Assembly (NCBI GenBank): GCA_020052415.1
Contig: JAGVPB010000046.1
Location: 1-60,274 of the forward strand
DNA: 60,274 bases
DNA from: Bacteroidales bacterium
Lineage (GTDB): Bacteria; Bacteroidota; Bacteroidia; Bacteroidales; JAADJA01
Direction: 5' to 3'
Numbering within the stretch: the first letter of the stretch is position 1; each line of letters begins with the position of its first letter. The notes under the pieces were generated by a model. The model worked only from the letters and a program-made list of their open reading frames with translations, was not told the DNA's origin and did no database searches. Position numbers and translations under genes: made by a program. This document shows, piece by piece, positions 22,540-31,021 of the stretch.

Positions 22540-23550
22540 TTAGTTTACATACTCATATCCCTTAATTACATCATCACTAAAAATTGAAGCCGTCATGCCG
22601 CCATTAGCTACCATCAAATCATAGATCATACCATTGGCGCCATACAGTAATGATTTTGCATCATAACCCAACAGGCGAAGATAGGCTGTAAGGTATGCAC
22701 TTGTTTGACCCGAGTAACAATAAACCACGATGGTCTTGTCCGTTGGCAGGGTCTTTAAATCAACTGCCAGTTTCATGGTTTCTTTGGGAGTGTATTGAAT
22801 GGCTCCCGGAACATGTCCCGGATCGGCATATTGGGCAGCAGGCCAATAGTTTAAAATGTAATAAGTTGAAAGATTTCCAAATACGGTTTGATTGGTAATT
22901 TTGCCCGGGTCAAACCCTTCAGCCAGTAATGCATTTACGCGGGTTTCCAAAATTTCCTGACCCGTAGTTTTTCCTGTGGACAAAGCCGGCATTGAACCTT
23001 TGGCATTTTTATCAACCGCTGTTGTGCTGAATTGAGAGGCATAGGTATTTCCATTGGCGACAGCATTTTGCCATGTAGTTGCAAAATCTGTGTGCCATGA
23101 ACACATTCCCCACTTCATGGAAAACACTTTATCATAACCGATCAACCGCAATAAACTGGCTACATATCCGGCTGTTTGACCAGTGTAGCATACAATAGCA
23201 ACTTTAGTGTAAGGAGTAAGGTCAACGCCGTCAATATGAGTCAACGCATTAGATACTGTTATATTGACTGCATTTTCAATGTGACCTGTTGCAAAATCTG
23301 CTGCCGACCTGATATCCATAATATATACCTGTCCAGTCAGGTTTAAGGTGTGAACTTCTTCTGCTGTTATAATTGTCGGCATGTCGGTGTTAACGAAATC
23401 TTTTCCTAACGGAGAACTTGTTGATTCAAGATAAGTCGCCAGTACTTCAGATTCGTTAATTGGGGTCGGTGTTTCTTCATCATCCTTGCTACATGCTGCA
23501 AAAAACAAAATCCCAAATAGAATAAACCATAATAATCTTGTGTGTTTCAT
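22540..23550 (-). CDS. Lipoprotein with two rhodanese domains
   Basis: This 336-residue exported lipoprotein has lipobox LFFAAC (Cys20). Two tandem rhodanese domains have active-site loops CYTGQT (C121) and CYSGQT (C278). Both catalytic cysteines are present, so each could carry persulfide. N-terminal to each is the DxR-type segment (MDIRSAADFATGH in the first). Periplasmic or surface rhodaneses handle sulfane sulfur such as thiosulfate or polysulfide. It lies next to a multiheme cytochrome lipoprotein in the same direction, suggesting a joint respiratory sulfur-handling role. No -7 box is obvious upstream; the pair may be one operon. Confidence 0.87.
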   Translation of the reverse strand: MKHTRLLWFILFGILFFAACSKDDEETPTPINESEVLATYLESTSSPLGKDFVNTDMPTIITAEEVHTLNLTGQVYIMDIRSAADFATGHIENAVNITVSNALTHIDGVDLTPYTKVAIVCYTGQTAGYVASLLRLIGYDKVFSMKWGMCSWHTDFATTWQNAVANGNTYASQFSTTAVDKNAKGSMPALSTGKTTGQEILETRVNALLAEGFDPGKITNQTVFGNLSTYYILNYWPAAQYADPGHVPGAIQYTPKETMKLAVDLKTLPTDKTIVVYCYSGQTSAYLTAYLRLLGYDAKSLLYGANGMIYDLMVANGGMTASIFSDDVIKGYEYVN

Positions 23551-23600
23551 ACTTTAAAAATTTAATTTATTAAACTTATTTTATTTACTAATCGAATATT

Positions 23601-24962
23601 TTACTTTTGCTCAAACCATGATTCAGGTAATTTACCGTCAACAGTAATACCTGATGTTGCATTCTGTTCCCATTCAAGAAGATCTTCCTGGAAGAGGAAT
23701 AAGGATTTGTTAATCAATACTCCACCTTCATTACGGATGTGACAATTAGAGGAACAAACTTTCCCCTCAGCTACATTCGTTCTGTCAGTCCATCTCAACA
23801 AGTTATGAGGAGAGGTATAATTATAGGTAGGGAATACGTTGAAATTGGCGTATTGCGAAACTCCGTACAAATCCCAATTGTCGGGTGCCGCCAGAGTCCG
23901 CCTAACAAGAGTGAAGTTAAAACCTGGTTTGAGATCAGGAAGCGGATTTTCGGCAATTTTATAACCAAGGTATGAAGGAATTCTTGCTCCATCACCATGA
24001 ATATGACAACTCCCGCAGTTATTATAGACCTGTGAATGGCAGACATGGCAATTGAAGTCATCATAATGCATAGAATGATAGCTGTTGATGCTATTCAGAT
24101 TCGAGTGGCAATTTTCACATTTGGGTAATTTATCATAAGCATATCGTTGTTCAACCGGATTTCCGTCTCCATGAAGTTCATCTGCATCATGACAATCTAT
24201 GCAAACAAAATCCACACTCGTCAAATGAACATCGGGTTGGGTACCGGACGCTACTCCAAGGTAGGCATGACCTCCGCGCGAAACATGACAGGTAACGCAA
24301 ATACTGATCATATCCGGAGTTTTGATAAATTTATGACCGCTTACAAGGCCACCACCACCCATTATCGGACGAACAATATGACATTCGCCGCAACCGGCAT
24401 GGCATGTAGCGCAATTTGCATTATATCCCTCAATCTGGTGTTGCGGAAGCTGATCAAAATCTTCCGGACCGGTTAACCCGCTGCGGATAGTTACTTTCCT
24501 TTTCTGTCCTGTGCCGTGATGTATGCTTGTTTCAAAATTATCAACAATAGCCTGATGACATGAACCGCATTTTTCCTCAGCGAATATGGAGGGATGAGAA
24601 ATAAAATCTCCTGAATGTGCCAGTTCTTTATTATCAGTGTTATCTGTTCCGTTATGGCAGGTAATACAACCCAAAGAGTAATGCCCTGAAAGTTTGTATT
24701 CATCATATCCTTCGCCACCCAAATAGACTCTGTCATAGGGTTCATAATGCGGGGCTTCGCCTCCGCAGCCACCCGGAGGAGCTCCTGTGTCAGGTGTATA
24801 AACTTGTTGCAGATAGGCATAATTAATATGGCAACCTTCGCAGGATGCAACTGTATTTGTTACCGGGTCCGATATATCTTTATCGGAACAACCACAAACA
24901 AATAGAATTAATGTAATAAGGGTCAATATTATAACACACTTACAAAATTTTAATGATTCCAT
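23601..24962 (-). CDS. Multiheme cytochrome c lipoprotein (11 heme motifs)
   Basis: This 453-residue exported lipoprotein has signal LILFVCGC. Eleven heme-binding motifs are seen: ten CxxCH (CEGCH, CITCH, CGSCH, CATCH, CGECH, CVTCH, CIDCH, CENCH, CHVCH, CGSCH) and one CxxxCH (CSSNCH). Spacing shows no simple repeat. Such proteins carry electrons in the periplasm or at the cell surface, often for respiration of sulfur, nitrogen or metal compounds. The nearest relatives could be octaheme or OmcA-like proteins, but no known family was assigned. It is followed by the double-rhodanese lipoprotein and is divergent from a Crp/Fnr regulator, which probably controls it. Confidence 0.9.
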   Translation of the reverse strand: MESLKFCKCVIILTLITLILFVCGCSDKDISDPVTNTVASCEGCHINYAYLQQVYTPDTGAPPGGCGGEAPHYEPYDRVYLGGEGYDEYKLSGHYSLGCITCHNGTDNTDNKELAHSGDFISHPSIFAEEKCGSCHQAIVDNFETSIHHGTGQKRKVTIRSGLTGPEDFDQLPQHQIEGYNANCATCHAGCGECHIVRPIMGGGGLVSGHKFIKTPDMISICVTCHVSRGGHAYLGVASGTQPDVHLTSVDFVCIDCHDADELHGDGNPVEQRYAYDKLPKCENCHSNLNSINSYHSMHYDDFNCHVCHSQVYNNCGSCHIHGDGARIPSYLGYKIAENPLPDLKPGFNFTLVRRTLAAPDNWDLYGVSQYANFNVFPTYNYTSPHNLLRWTDRTNVAEGKVCSSNCHIRNEGGVLINKSLFLFQEDLLEWEQNATSGITVDGKLPESWFEQK

Positions 24963-25104
24963 AAAATGAAAAATTATTTCGTTTGTAAAGGTTTGTTATT
25001 TAATGCAAATGCAAAAAAAAAATCTACTGCTATAAGTAGCAAAACAATATGCCCTGCATTAGTACATTTACTGATATGAATCAGTTATTTTCATGATTTC
25101 TTTG

Positions 25105-25112
25105 TACTTTTG
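25105..25112 (+). promoter_or_regulatory. -7 box of the Crp/Fnr gene
   Basis: TACTTTTG matches TAnnTTTG exactly, 18 nt before the ATG at 25131. It overlaps an in-frame TTG at 25110, so that alternative start cannot be used from this promoter. The CTACT/AGTAG inverted repeat around 25024-25038 could be an operator for this divergent region. Confidence 0.6.
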
Positions 25113-25130
25113 CCCCTACAGACAATTATA

Positions 25131-25826
25131 ATGGTAAACAACGAACAATATACAGGATGTACAATCAGCACCCATATCTGCCAATGCTTCGATAAGCTAA
25201 CTGAAAAGGAAAAAGAGCTTTTGGAGGATAAATCCGTAACGATTAAGTACAAAAAAGGTGAAACAATTTGTAAACAGGGAAGCTTTGCCTCTCATGTTAT
25301 GTATATGGAAAAAGGATTGGCAAAGGTAATTCTTAATGATGGGAAAAATTCCCTGGTTTTAAAAATAATCCCGGAGGGGCAGTTGCTTGGACTCTCTTCA
25401 ATTAACGATGAGCATAACACTTTTCAATATTCATCCATAGCTTATATTGATTCTGAAGTAAAGCTGATAAATCTTGATTTTTTTAAACAGTTAGTTGCGC
25501 AAAATTCCGATTTTGCAAAAGAGGTTATTAATATACTCAGCTCAAATAGTGTCCTCATTAATGGGCGGTTCTTTTGTCTTACTCATAAACAATCATACGG
25601 CCGGTTAGCAGATATTATTCTTTGTCTTTCGAATAGAGTTTTTAAATCAGATCAATTTGAATTACAACTTTCGCGCAAGGATTTGGCAGAATTATCAGGC
25701 ATGAGCGAGGAAACTGTGATAAGAATGCTGAAAAATTTCAGAGAAGAGAGGCTAATTGAAATGAAAGGTAAAAATTTTAAAGTGCTTGATTATTCAAAAT
25801 TGCAACAAATAAGTGAAGTAGGTTAA
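25131..25826 (+). CDS. Crp/Fnr-family transcription regulator
   Basis: This 231-residue protein has an N-terminal cyclic-nucleotide-like beta-barrel (about residues 30-125; KKGETICKQGSFASHVMYM, EGQLLGLSS). A winged-helix HTH follows (LSRKDLAELSGMSEETVIRM, about residues 180-199). The N terminus carries C10, C17 and C19 and a further Cys in ETICKQG. This is FNR-like in principle, but the spacing does not match E. coli FNR, so Fe-S binding is only possible. The start at 25131 fits the -7 box. It is divergent from the multiheme cytochrome and rhodanese genes and is the obvious candidate regulator for them, in response to redox state or oxygen. Confidence 0.88.
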   Translation: MVNNEQYTGCTISTHICQCFDKLTEKEKELLEDKSVTIKYKKGETICKQGSFASHVMYMEKGLAKVILNDGKNSLVLKIIPEGQLLGLSSINDEHNTFQYSSIAYIDSEVKLINLDFFKQLVAQNSDFAKEVINILSSNSVLINGRFFCLTHKQSYGRLADIILCLSNRVFKSDQFELQLSRKDLAELSGMSEETVIRMLKNFREERLIEMKGKNFKVLDYSKLQQISEVG

Positions 25827-25841
25827 TAAAATTTAATTGTA

Positions 25842-26492
25842 CTAAAATTTTTGAATTTCATCGGATTCGATAATTTTAAATGGAATATCATTTTCCAGAG
25901 TTGTTATCAGCATTGCCTTTGCTACCTGTTTAGCTTCAACACCTTTATATTTTCGAAATGGCCCCCAAAAGAGAGGAGATATAACCTTATAGACGGCAAT
26001 GGCTGTTTTTTCTCCGGTGCGATGTTCCTTCCTTTCCCCCATCAGCAAAGATGGCCTGAAAATAAACAGGTGTGGCAATGACAAATCCCTGAGTGCCGCT
26101 TCTACCTCACCTTTTACACGGTTATAAAATATCGGGGATTTGGCATTTGCACCCAGTGAGCTGACAACGAGAAATTTTTCACTCCCAATTCTTTTTGCAA
26201 GTTGCGCAAGCTCAACAACATAATCAAAGTCAACTTTCCTGAAGTTTTCCTTTGTTTCAGCTTTTTTTATGGTGGTTCCCAGTGTACAAAAAACATGATC
26301 AATGCTGGCTCCGGTTTGAAATCCGGAAAGATCATTAAAGTCGGTTATATGCTCGGTTACTTTTGGCGATAAAGCTCCAACGGACTTTCTCGATAACAAG
26401 TGAATATTTTGATATTGATCACTTTCAACAAGCAACTTTAAAAGTTGCGAGCCTACCAGTCCGGTGGCTCCTGCAATCAGGGCTGTTTTCAT
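25842..26492 (-). CDS. NAD(P)-binding oxidoreductase (atypical SDR, HTATIP2/YwnB-like)
   Basis: This 216-residue protein has the Rossmann nucleotide motif AGATGLVGSQLLKLL (GATGxxG) at the N terminus, followed by FCTLGTTIKKA and VVSSLGANAKSPIFYN. It is an extended or atypical SDR without the classical YxxxK, resembling TIP30/HTATIP2-like epimerase-fold proteins. Substrate unknown. Tail-to-tail with the Crp/Fnr gene and followed by a divergent DUF2809 gene. Confidence 0.8.
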   Translation of the reverse strand: MKTALIAGATGLVGSQLLKLLVESDQYQNIHLLSRKSVGALSPKVTEHITDFNDLSGFQTGASIDHVFCTLGTTIKKAETKENFRKVDFDYVVELAQLAKRIGSEKFLVVSSLGANAKSPIFYNRVKGEVEAALRDLSLPHLFIFRPSLLMGERKEHRTGEKTAIAVYKVISPLFWGPFRKYKGVEAKQVAKAMLITTLENDIPFKIIESDEIQKF

Positions 26493-26545
26493 AACAATGG
26501 ATTAAAGTCTAAAATTAAGCATTAAATTTACAGGAAATTTTTTAT

Positions 26546-26971
26546 ATGATTATTTTATCCAAACAACGATTTCTCATCCTGCTCCTTTTGATTGTGGTTG
26601 TTCCGATTGGATTTTTTACAAAATTCTATGATGGTCCTGCCAAAGTCTGGGTGAATGATTCGCTGGGAGGATTATTGTATGAAATCTTCTGGTCCTTAGT
26701 CATATATTTTTTCTTTCCAAAGAACAAACCTATCGTTGTTGCAGTATCAGTTTTCATGATTACCTGCCTGCTCGAAATCCTGCAGCTATGGCATCCGGTG
26801 TTCCTGGAATTCATCCGCGACAATTTCATTGGAAGAACGATTCTTGGCAATTCCTTTAATTGGTTGGATTTTCCATATTATCTTATCGGTTCTGCAATGG
26901 GTTATTTTCTACTGAAAATGATTTCAAAATTAGACAATAACCGGAGATCAAGCACTGTACATAAACTCTAA
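26546..26971 (+). CDS. DUF2809 membrane protein
   Basis: This 141-residue protein has four predicted membrane helices (for example FLILLLLIVVVPIGFFTKF). It has the DUF2809 blocks VNDSLGGLLYEIFWSLVIYF, LLEILQLWHPVFL and LGNSFNWLDFPYYLIGSAMG, the last giving a conserved aromatic face. Function of the family is unknown. Its last 24 nt overlap the end of the convergent alcohol dehydrogenase gene. Confidence 0.82.
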   Translation: MIILSKQRFLILLLLIVVVPIGFFTKFYDGPAKVWVNDSLGGLLYEIFWSLVIYFFFPKNKPIVVAVSVFMITCLLEILQLWHPVFLEFIRDNFIGRTILGNSFNWLDFPYYLIGSAMGYFLLKMISKLDNNRRSSTVHKL

Positions 26972-28099
26972 AATCATCTGTATATCATCCTTGTAAAGTT
27001 TCAGGTTCGAACCGTTTACCTTGCAATGCATCATGGTTTCGAGGATTTCGGTTTTCTTTCCGTATCCGATACCGATCTCATTCATCCGAACCGGACATTC
27101 GATGCTTTTCATGAAATGTTCGAAGGAGACGATGGTTTCCTCATCGGATTTTGCGTTAAAGACGTTCCTTCCGAAATCTGCGATTCTGCCGGGAATCCTT
27201 TCTTTCATCCTTCTGAGCCATGCGGGATATACCACCGAAAGCGTTGCTCCATGTGGCGTATCGTACAGAAGCGAAATCACATGTCCCAGGTCATGAACGC
27301 CCCAGTCGCCGGAAACGCGGCCGTAAGCTGTTAATCCATTGAGAGCGCTGGTTGCAGCATACATGATCTTTGCCCGGTAATCATAATTGGTCAGATCATC
27401 CAATAGCTTGGGACCGATTTCCATAGCTTCCTTAATGATTGCATAAACAAAGCGGTCGGAAAGCGAGGCATCCCCTTTCCCGAAATAGTTTTCCATAGCA
27501 TGAGCCACGAGATCACTAATGCCGTAAGCGGTATAATCCCGCGGAACTGTAAAAGTGTCTTGAGGGTCAAGGAAAGAATGCTTCGGGTAAATCAGCCGGT
27601 TTCCATAACCCAGTTTTTGCTTTGTAGTGTGGTTCTGAACCACTGCAAACTGGTTCATTTCAGTACCTGTTGCAGCCAGGGTAAGTACTGAAATCAAAGG
27701 CACAGCCTTTCTGGCAATAGTTTGGTTTGCTATAAACTTCCAGCCACTGAAATCAACAGGAATGGTCAGAGCAATGATCTTAGCCGAATCAATCACACTT
27801 CCGCCGCCAACAGCAAGGATCACATCGCTCTGAAACTTACGGCCGATTTCTGCGGCTGCATCCACATCTTCGATCACAGGATTGGATTTGATGCCGCTGT
27901 ATTCGGCCACTTCGGCCTGGATCAGCTTCAACTGCTCCATGACGGCATCATAAACTCCGTTCTTTTTTATCGAGCCTTTTCCATAAACCAGTAAAACTTT
28001 TTTACCGATGGGTGCTATGGTTCTGCCAAGGTTTTTTATCACATCCCTGCCAAAATGCAGGACAGTGGGATTTTCAATACGGAAATTCTCCATCTTCAA
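26948..28099 (-). CDS. Iron-containing alcohol dehydrogenase (BDH/YqhD-like)
   Basis: This 383-residue group III alcohol dehydrogenase has the nucleotide motif GGGSVIDSAKIIAL. Conserved metal-binding regions are ISDLVAHAMENYFG and HDLGHVISLLYDTPHGATL (Asp and His ligands). The family reduces aldehydes or oxidises alcohols with NAD(P)H; the butanol dehydrogenase-like branch is suggested by length and motifs. It lies one base after the ATPase gene in the same direction and overlaps the convergent DUF2809 gene by 24 nt, so its 3' end has no spacer. Confidence 0.9.
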   Translation of the reverse strand: MKMENFRIENPTVLHFGRDVIKNLGRTIAPIGKKVLLVYGKGSIKKNGVYDAVMEQLKLIQAEVAEYSGIKSNPVIEDVDAAAEIGRKFQSDVILAVGGGSVIDSAKIIALTIPVDFSGWKFIANQTIARKAVPLISVLTLAATGTEMNQFAVVQNHTTKQKLGYGNRLIYPKHSFLDPQDTFTVPRDYTAYGISDLVAHAMENYFGKGDASLSDRFVYAIIKEAMEIGPKLLDDLTNYDYRAKIMYAATSALNGLTAYGRVSGDWGVHDLGHVISLLYDTPHGATLSVVYPAWLRRMKERIPGRIADFGRNVFNAKSDEETIVSFEHFMKSIECPVRMNEIGIGYGKKTEILETMMHCKVNGSNLKLYKDDIQMILEFMYSA

Positions 28100-29218
28100 T
28101 CAATTCATTATTACATTTTCCTTAATCCAATATTCAAACAAGGGATCTGACATATAATATCCATTATCGTCATAGTACAGTGTACCATTACCCGTGAGTT
28201 TTTTTAAAGCTCTTCCTAAATTCACTTTTTTTGTATCCACCACCGAATAAAGAGATTGCTTATGCTGTACCACCGCAAGTAAGGTCTGCACCAGCTCGCG
28301 GCTTTTGCTTATTTCTTCCCATTGTTTTTCAAGATAATTATTTTCAATAACTGTAACCTGCTGAAGAATCTTTGTCATGCTTAAACTGCCAATATCCATT
28401 CCGGCTTTGTGGTTAATAAGAATATATTGAAGGATCAATTGGGTATAATAAGGATGACCTTTGGTAAATGTCAATATTTCATCACAAAGTTTTTCATCCG
28501 TGTGAATTTTTTCAGAATCAAGCTTTTGTATAAGATAATTCTTAAAATCCTTGTGCCCGATATAACCGAGGTTAATTATTCGCGCAAACCTGTAAAATGG
28601 GGAATTAGGGTGTACAAATAACGTGTCCATAACAGATTCATAACTTCCTGAAAAAATATATACGGCATTATCGTGTAATTGTGTTTTTGACCGGACCATC
28701 TTTACGATCCTGTCACCATCAAATTTACCAATATCACCGAATTCGTCGAAGGCACAGATTATCTTTTTATTATTTTTTCCTGCGTAGGCATTAATGAAAT
28801 CAAGACTTTCGGATAGTAATTCCCAGTTATCGGTGTCTGTTTTGGTAAATTTCAATATAAATTCAAAACTTTCGATGGTTTGTTTGAATTCAATATTTCT
28901 GATCAATTCTGTTATATTATTTTTAATTTTTCTGAACACATTGCCCAATTGGTTATTGTTCAAAACCTGCTCGGTAATTTTTTGTGAAAGAGCAGGCAAA
29001 TCGGGAGTTGTAAAAATATCAACAAAGGCTGTGTACCGGCTATTATTTTTCACCCTGCTTAACAATTCCAGTATAACCGAGGTTTTGCCAAATCTTCTTG
29101 GAGCAATCAAAACGATACTTTGTCCCTGATTTAAAAGTTCAAGAATTGCAGAAATCTCATTTTCCCTGCCAATTAACTGGTCTCCGGTAACTGGTTTTCC
29201 TACTTGTAATTCAGCCAT
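28100..29218 (-). CDS. ATPase of the archaeal ATPase_2 (COG1672) type
   Basis: This 372-residue P-loop ATPase has RENEISAILELLNQGQ and the Walker A motif IAPRRFGKTSVIL (about 38-50). The Walker B region is CAFDEFGD (around residue 155), followed by VRSKTQL and IFSGSYES. A C-terminal winged-helix-like region follows (about 290-372, ending EYWIKENVI). COG1672/ATPase_2 proteins occur as mobile or stress-linked genes of uncertain role. Its promoter holds a palindromic array (29250-29310), so expression is probably repressed. It abuts the alcohol dehydrogenase gene by one base. Confidence 0.82.
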   Translation of the reverse strand: MAELQVGKPVTGDQLIGRENEISAILELLNQGQSIVLIAPRRFGKTSVILELLSRVKNNSRYTAFVDIFTTPDLPALSQKITEQVLNNNQLGNVFRKIKNNITELIRNIEFKQTIESFEFILKFTKTDTDNWELLSESLDFINAYAGKNNKKIICAFDEFGDIGKFDGDRIVKMVRSKTQLHDNAVYIFSGSYESVMDTLFVHPNSPFYRFARIINLGYIGHKDFKNYLIQKLDSEKIHTDEKLCDEILTFTKGHPYYTQLILQYILINHKAGMDIGSLSMTKILQQVTVIENNYLEKQWEEISKSRELVQTLLAVVQHKQSLYSVVDTKKVNLGRALKKLTGNGTLYYDDNGYYMSDPLFEYWIKENVIMN

Positions 29219-29232
29219 TTTTTTATTTTCTG

Positions 29233-29240
29233 CAAAGATA
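29233..29240 (-). promoter_or_regulatory. -7 box of the ATPase gene
   Basis: The minus strand reads TATCTTTG, an exact TAnnTTTG match 14 nt upstream of the ATG at 29218. The first palindrome of the repeat array (29250-29262) covers the -33 to -7 spacer, an operator-like position. Confidence 0.55.
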
Positions 29241-29249
29241 AGACAAAAA

Positions 29250-29310
29250 GTGTATCATACACAAGTTGTCTTTGATTTATCATACACAAGTTGTATCATA
29301 CACAATTCGT
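29250..29310. repeat. Three copies of an ATCATACACAA repeat, the first a perfect palindrome
   Basis: GTGTATCATACAC (29250-29262) is a perfect 13-bp palindrome. The longer unit TATCATACACAAGTTGT occurs at 29253-29269 and 29278-29294. A third copy, TGTATCATACACAA, lies at 29292-29305. The array overlaps the spacer of the ATPase promoter. It reads as multiple operator sites for one repressor. Confidence 0.7.
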
Positions 29311-29428
29311 CCGGCAAGTCTAAACAATCGTGCAGTGTCATTTACTTGAAATAAATTCAATTTAATACACTGGCAGGCACTTTTGACAAGAGTTTGACGA
29401 ATAATACACTTTAAATAAATGCTTTGGT

Positions 29429-29436
29429 TAATTTTG
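29429..29436 (+). promoter_or_regulatory. -7 box of the menaquinone operon
   Basis: TAATTTTG matches TAnnTTTG exactly, 15 nt before the ATG at 29452. It excludes an upstream ATG at 29419. No clear -33 TTTG is seen at the usual distance. Confidence 0.55.
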
Positions 29437-29451
29437 CTGAAAATTTCATAT

Positions 29452-29892
29452 ATGCTTACTATTGAAAGTACGATAGAAGAATTGAATTCGATAAACAAAG
29501 GCTCATTGATGGAGCAATTGGGCATTGAGTACCTGGAACTGAAAGAAGGCTACGTCAAAGGGCGGATGCCGGTGGACAACCGGACCAAACAACCGATGGG
29601 AATCCTGCATGGTGGGGCCAGTCTGGCTTTTGCTGAGACCATGGCAGGGCTCGGATCGCTGGCTCTTGTTGATCCGGTAAAATTTGAAATCAGAGGGGCA
29701 TCGCTTACGGCTAACCATGTCGGTACAGCCACAAAGGGGTGGGTGATTGGCGAAGCACGATTGATACACCACGGAAAAATGACCCATGTCTGGGACATGG
29801 AAATTAAGGATGAACACGGAAATAAAGTGTCTGTTGCAAGAATGACGGTAATGATCATTCCAAAACAAAGCGAAAATATTCAACAAGATTAA
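29452..29892 (+). CDS. Hotdog thioesterase, probable DHNA-CoA hydrolase (MenI-like)
   Basis: This 146-residue PaaI/EntH-type hotdog protein has MEQLGIEYLELKEG and the catalytic-helix motif ILHGGASLAFAETMAG (about 52-67), with conserved HGG and Glu. Family members hydrolyse aromatic acyl-CoAs. As the first gene of a men operon it probably hydrolyses 1,4-dihydroxy-2-naphthoyl-CoA, the MenI step, before prenylation by MenA. This role is inferred from position. The start at 29452 is chosen because the -7 box at 29429-29436 lies upstream of it. Twelve nucleotides separate it from menF. Confidence 0.85.
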   Translation: MLTIESTIEELNSINKGSLMEQLGIEYLELKEGYVKGRMPVDNRTKQPMGILHGGASLAFAETMAGLGSLALVDPVKFEIRGASLTANHVGTATKGWVIGEARLIHHGKMTHVWDMEIKDEHGNKVSVARMTVMIIPKQSENIQQD

Positions 29893-29904
29893 TCGAATAA
29901 CAAA

Positions 29905-31011
29905 GTGATTTCAAAGCTTACCCGGCTGATCAATTTATGCCTTGAGAAGAATATTCCCTTCGTCAGTTTCAGGTTGCCTGGCAGAACATCAATTTATACC
30001 TGGGTACAGTTGTCGGGCAGGATCATTTTTGCTGAAAGTGTCAATGAAATCATTGATAAACACGGATTTTTATATGCACCCTTCCACCGGAGAACCAATC
30101 TTCCGGTCGTTTTTTTTGAACCGGAGCTGATCATTAAAAACTTTGATATCCCTGAATCCATCATTAATAAAATAGCCGGATTGAGCCCACTTTATCCCGG
30201 ATCATCTGAACAGGTATCCATGCAGGTTTCAAAAGAAGAATATTTGCAAAAAGCAACCGGACTAATTAAATTATGTCAGGGAGATTTAAAGAAAGCTGTA
30301 CTTTCCAGAAATCAATTGGTTAAGAAAATACCGGGCTTTGATGCGGGTAATTTTTTTATCCGGCTGCAGGACAAATACCCATCGGCCTTTTGTCATCTCA
30401 TTCATATTCCCGGGGCAGGGACCTGGACCGGTGCTTCACCGGAGACTTTGCTGAGAATAGATGAAAGATATGCCAAAACTGTTTCGCTCGCGGGAACTCA
30501 GGTAAAACCTGTTGATTCAAAGGAAATCCGCTGGAATGAAAAAGAAATGGAAGAACAGCGGCTCGTGACCGACTTCATCATTCAAATTCTGAATCAATTT
30601 AAGATAAAAGACTATCAAATTGAGGGACCGCAAACCATTGAGGCCGGAAATGCCATTCATATAGCTACATCATTTATCTTTGACCGAACCTATCTGAAGA
30701 ACCGGATGGGTGAATTTCTGGAACAATTGCATCCGACACCGGCTGTATGCGGCATTCCAAAAGAAAGGGCATTGGAACTGATTTTACAGACTGAAAATCA
30801 TAACCGGGAATACTACTCAGGATACTGCGGATTATTCAATGTAAAAGACAGGACTGATTTATTTGTCAATCTGCGATGTATGAAAATCCTTGATCAGTCA
30901 TTTGTACTATATGTTGGTGGCGGTATAACCGCCAAATCGGTTCCAAAGAAAGAGTGGGAGGAGACAGAATTAAAATCTCAAACTCTTTTATCCATAATAT
31001 TAAAATCCTGA
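29905..31011 (+). CDS. menF: Isochorismate synthase MenF
   Basis: This 368-residue chorismate-binding enzyme converts chorismate to isochorismate for menaquinone. Motifs are GTWTGASPETLLRIDERY, VSLAGTQ, QLHPTPAVCGIPK and a C-terminal YVGGGI. The active-site Lys/Glu acid-base pair is expected near residues 127-195. It starts with GTG at 29905; no ATG fits as well. Length is shorter than E. coli MenF (431) because the N-terminal part is reduced, as in other Bacteroidota. The operon order menI?-menF-menD-menB supports the assignment. Confidence 0.93.
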   Translation: MISKLTRLINLCLEKNIPFVSFRLPGRTSIYTWVQLSGRIIFAESVNEIIDKHGFLYAPFHRRTNLPVVFFEPELIIKNFDIPESIINKIAGLSPLYPGSSEQVSMQVSKEEYLQKATGLIKLCQGDLKKAVLSRNQLVKKIPGFDAGNFFIRLQDKYPSAFCHLIHIPGAGTWTGASPETLLRIDERYAKTVSLAGTQVKPVDSKEIRWNEKEMEEQRLVTDFIIQILNQFKIKDYQIEGPQTIEAGNAIHIATSFIFDRTYLKNRMGEFLEQLHPTPAVCGIPKERALELILQTENHNREYYSGYCGLFNVKDRTDLFVNLRCMKILDQSFVLYVGGGITAKSVPKKEWEETELKSQTLLSIILKS

Positions 31012-31021
31012 CCTTTGCCTT

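Noticed and set aside
25110-25130. Upstream TTG start for the Crp/Fnr gene
   Set aside because: It overlaps the TACTTTTG -7 box at 25105-25112, so the codon lies upstream of the likely transcription start. The ATG at 25131 was used.
29250-29310. CRISPR array
   Set aside because: The repeats are only about 11-17 nt, number three, have irregular spacing without spacer-like unique segments, and no cas gene is nearby.
29280-29525. Open frame on the minus strand covering the ATPase promoter region
   Set aside because: It covers the repeat array and promoter boxes and overlaps the 5' end of the thioesterase gene; no protein motif is recognised.
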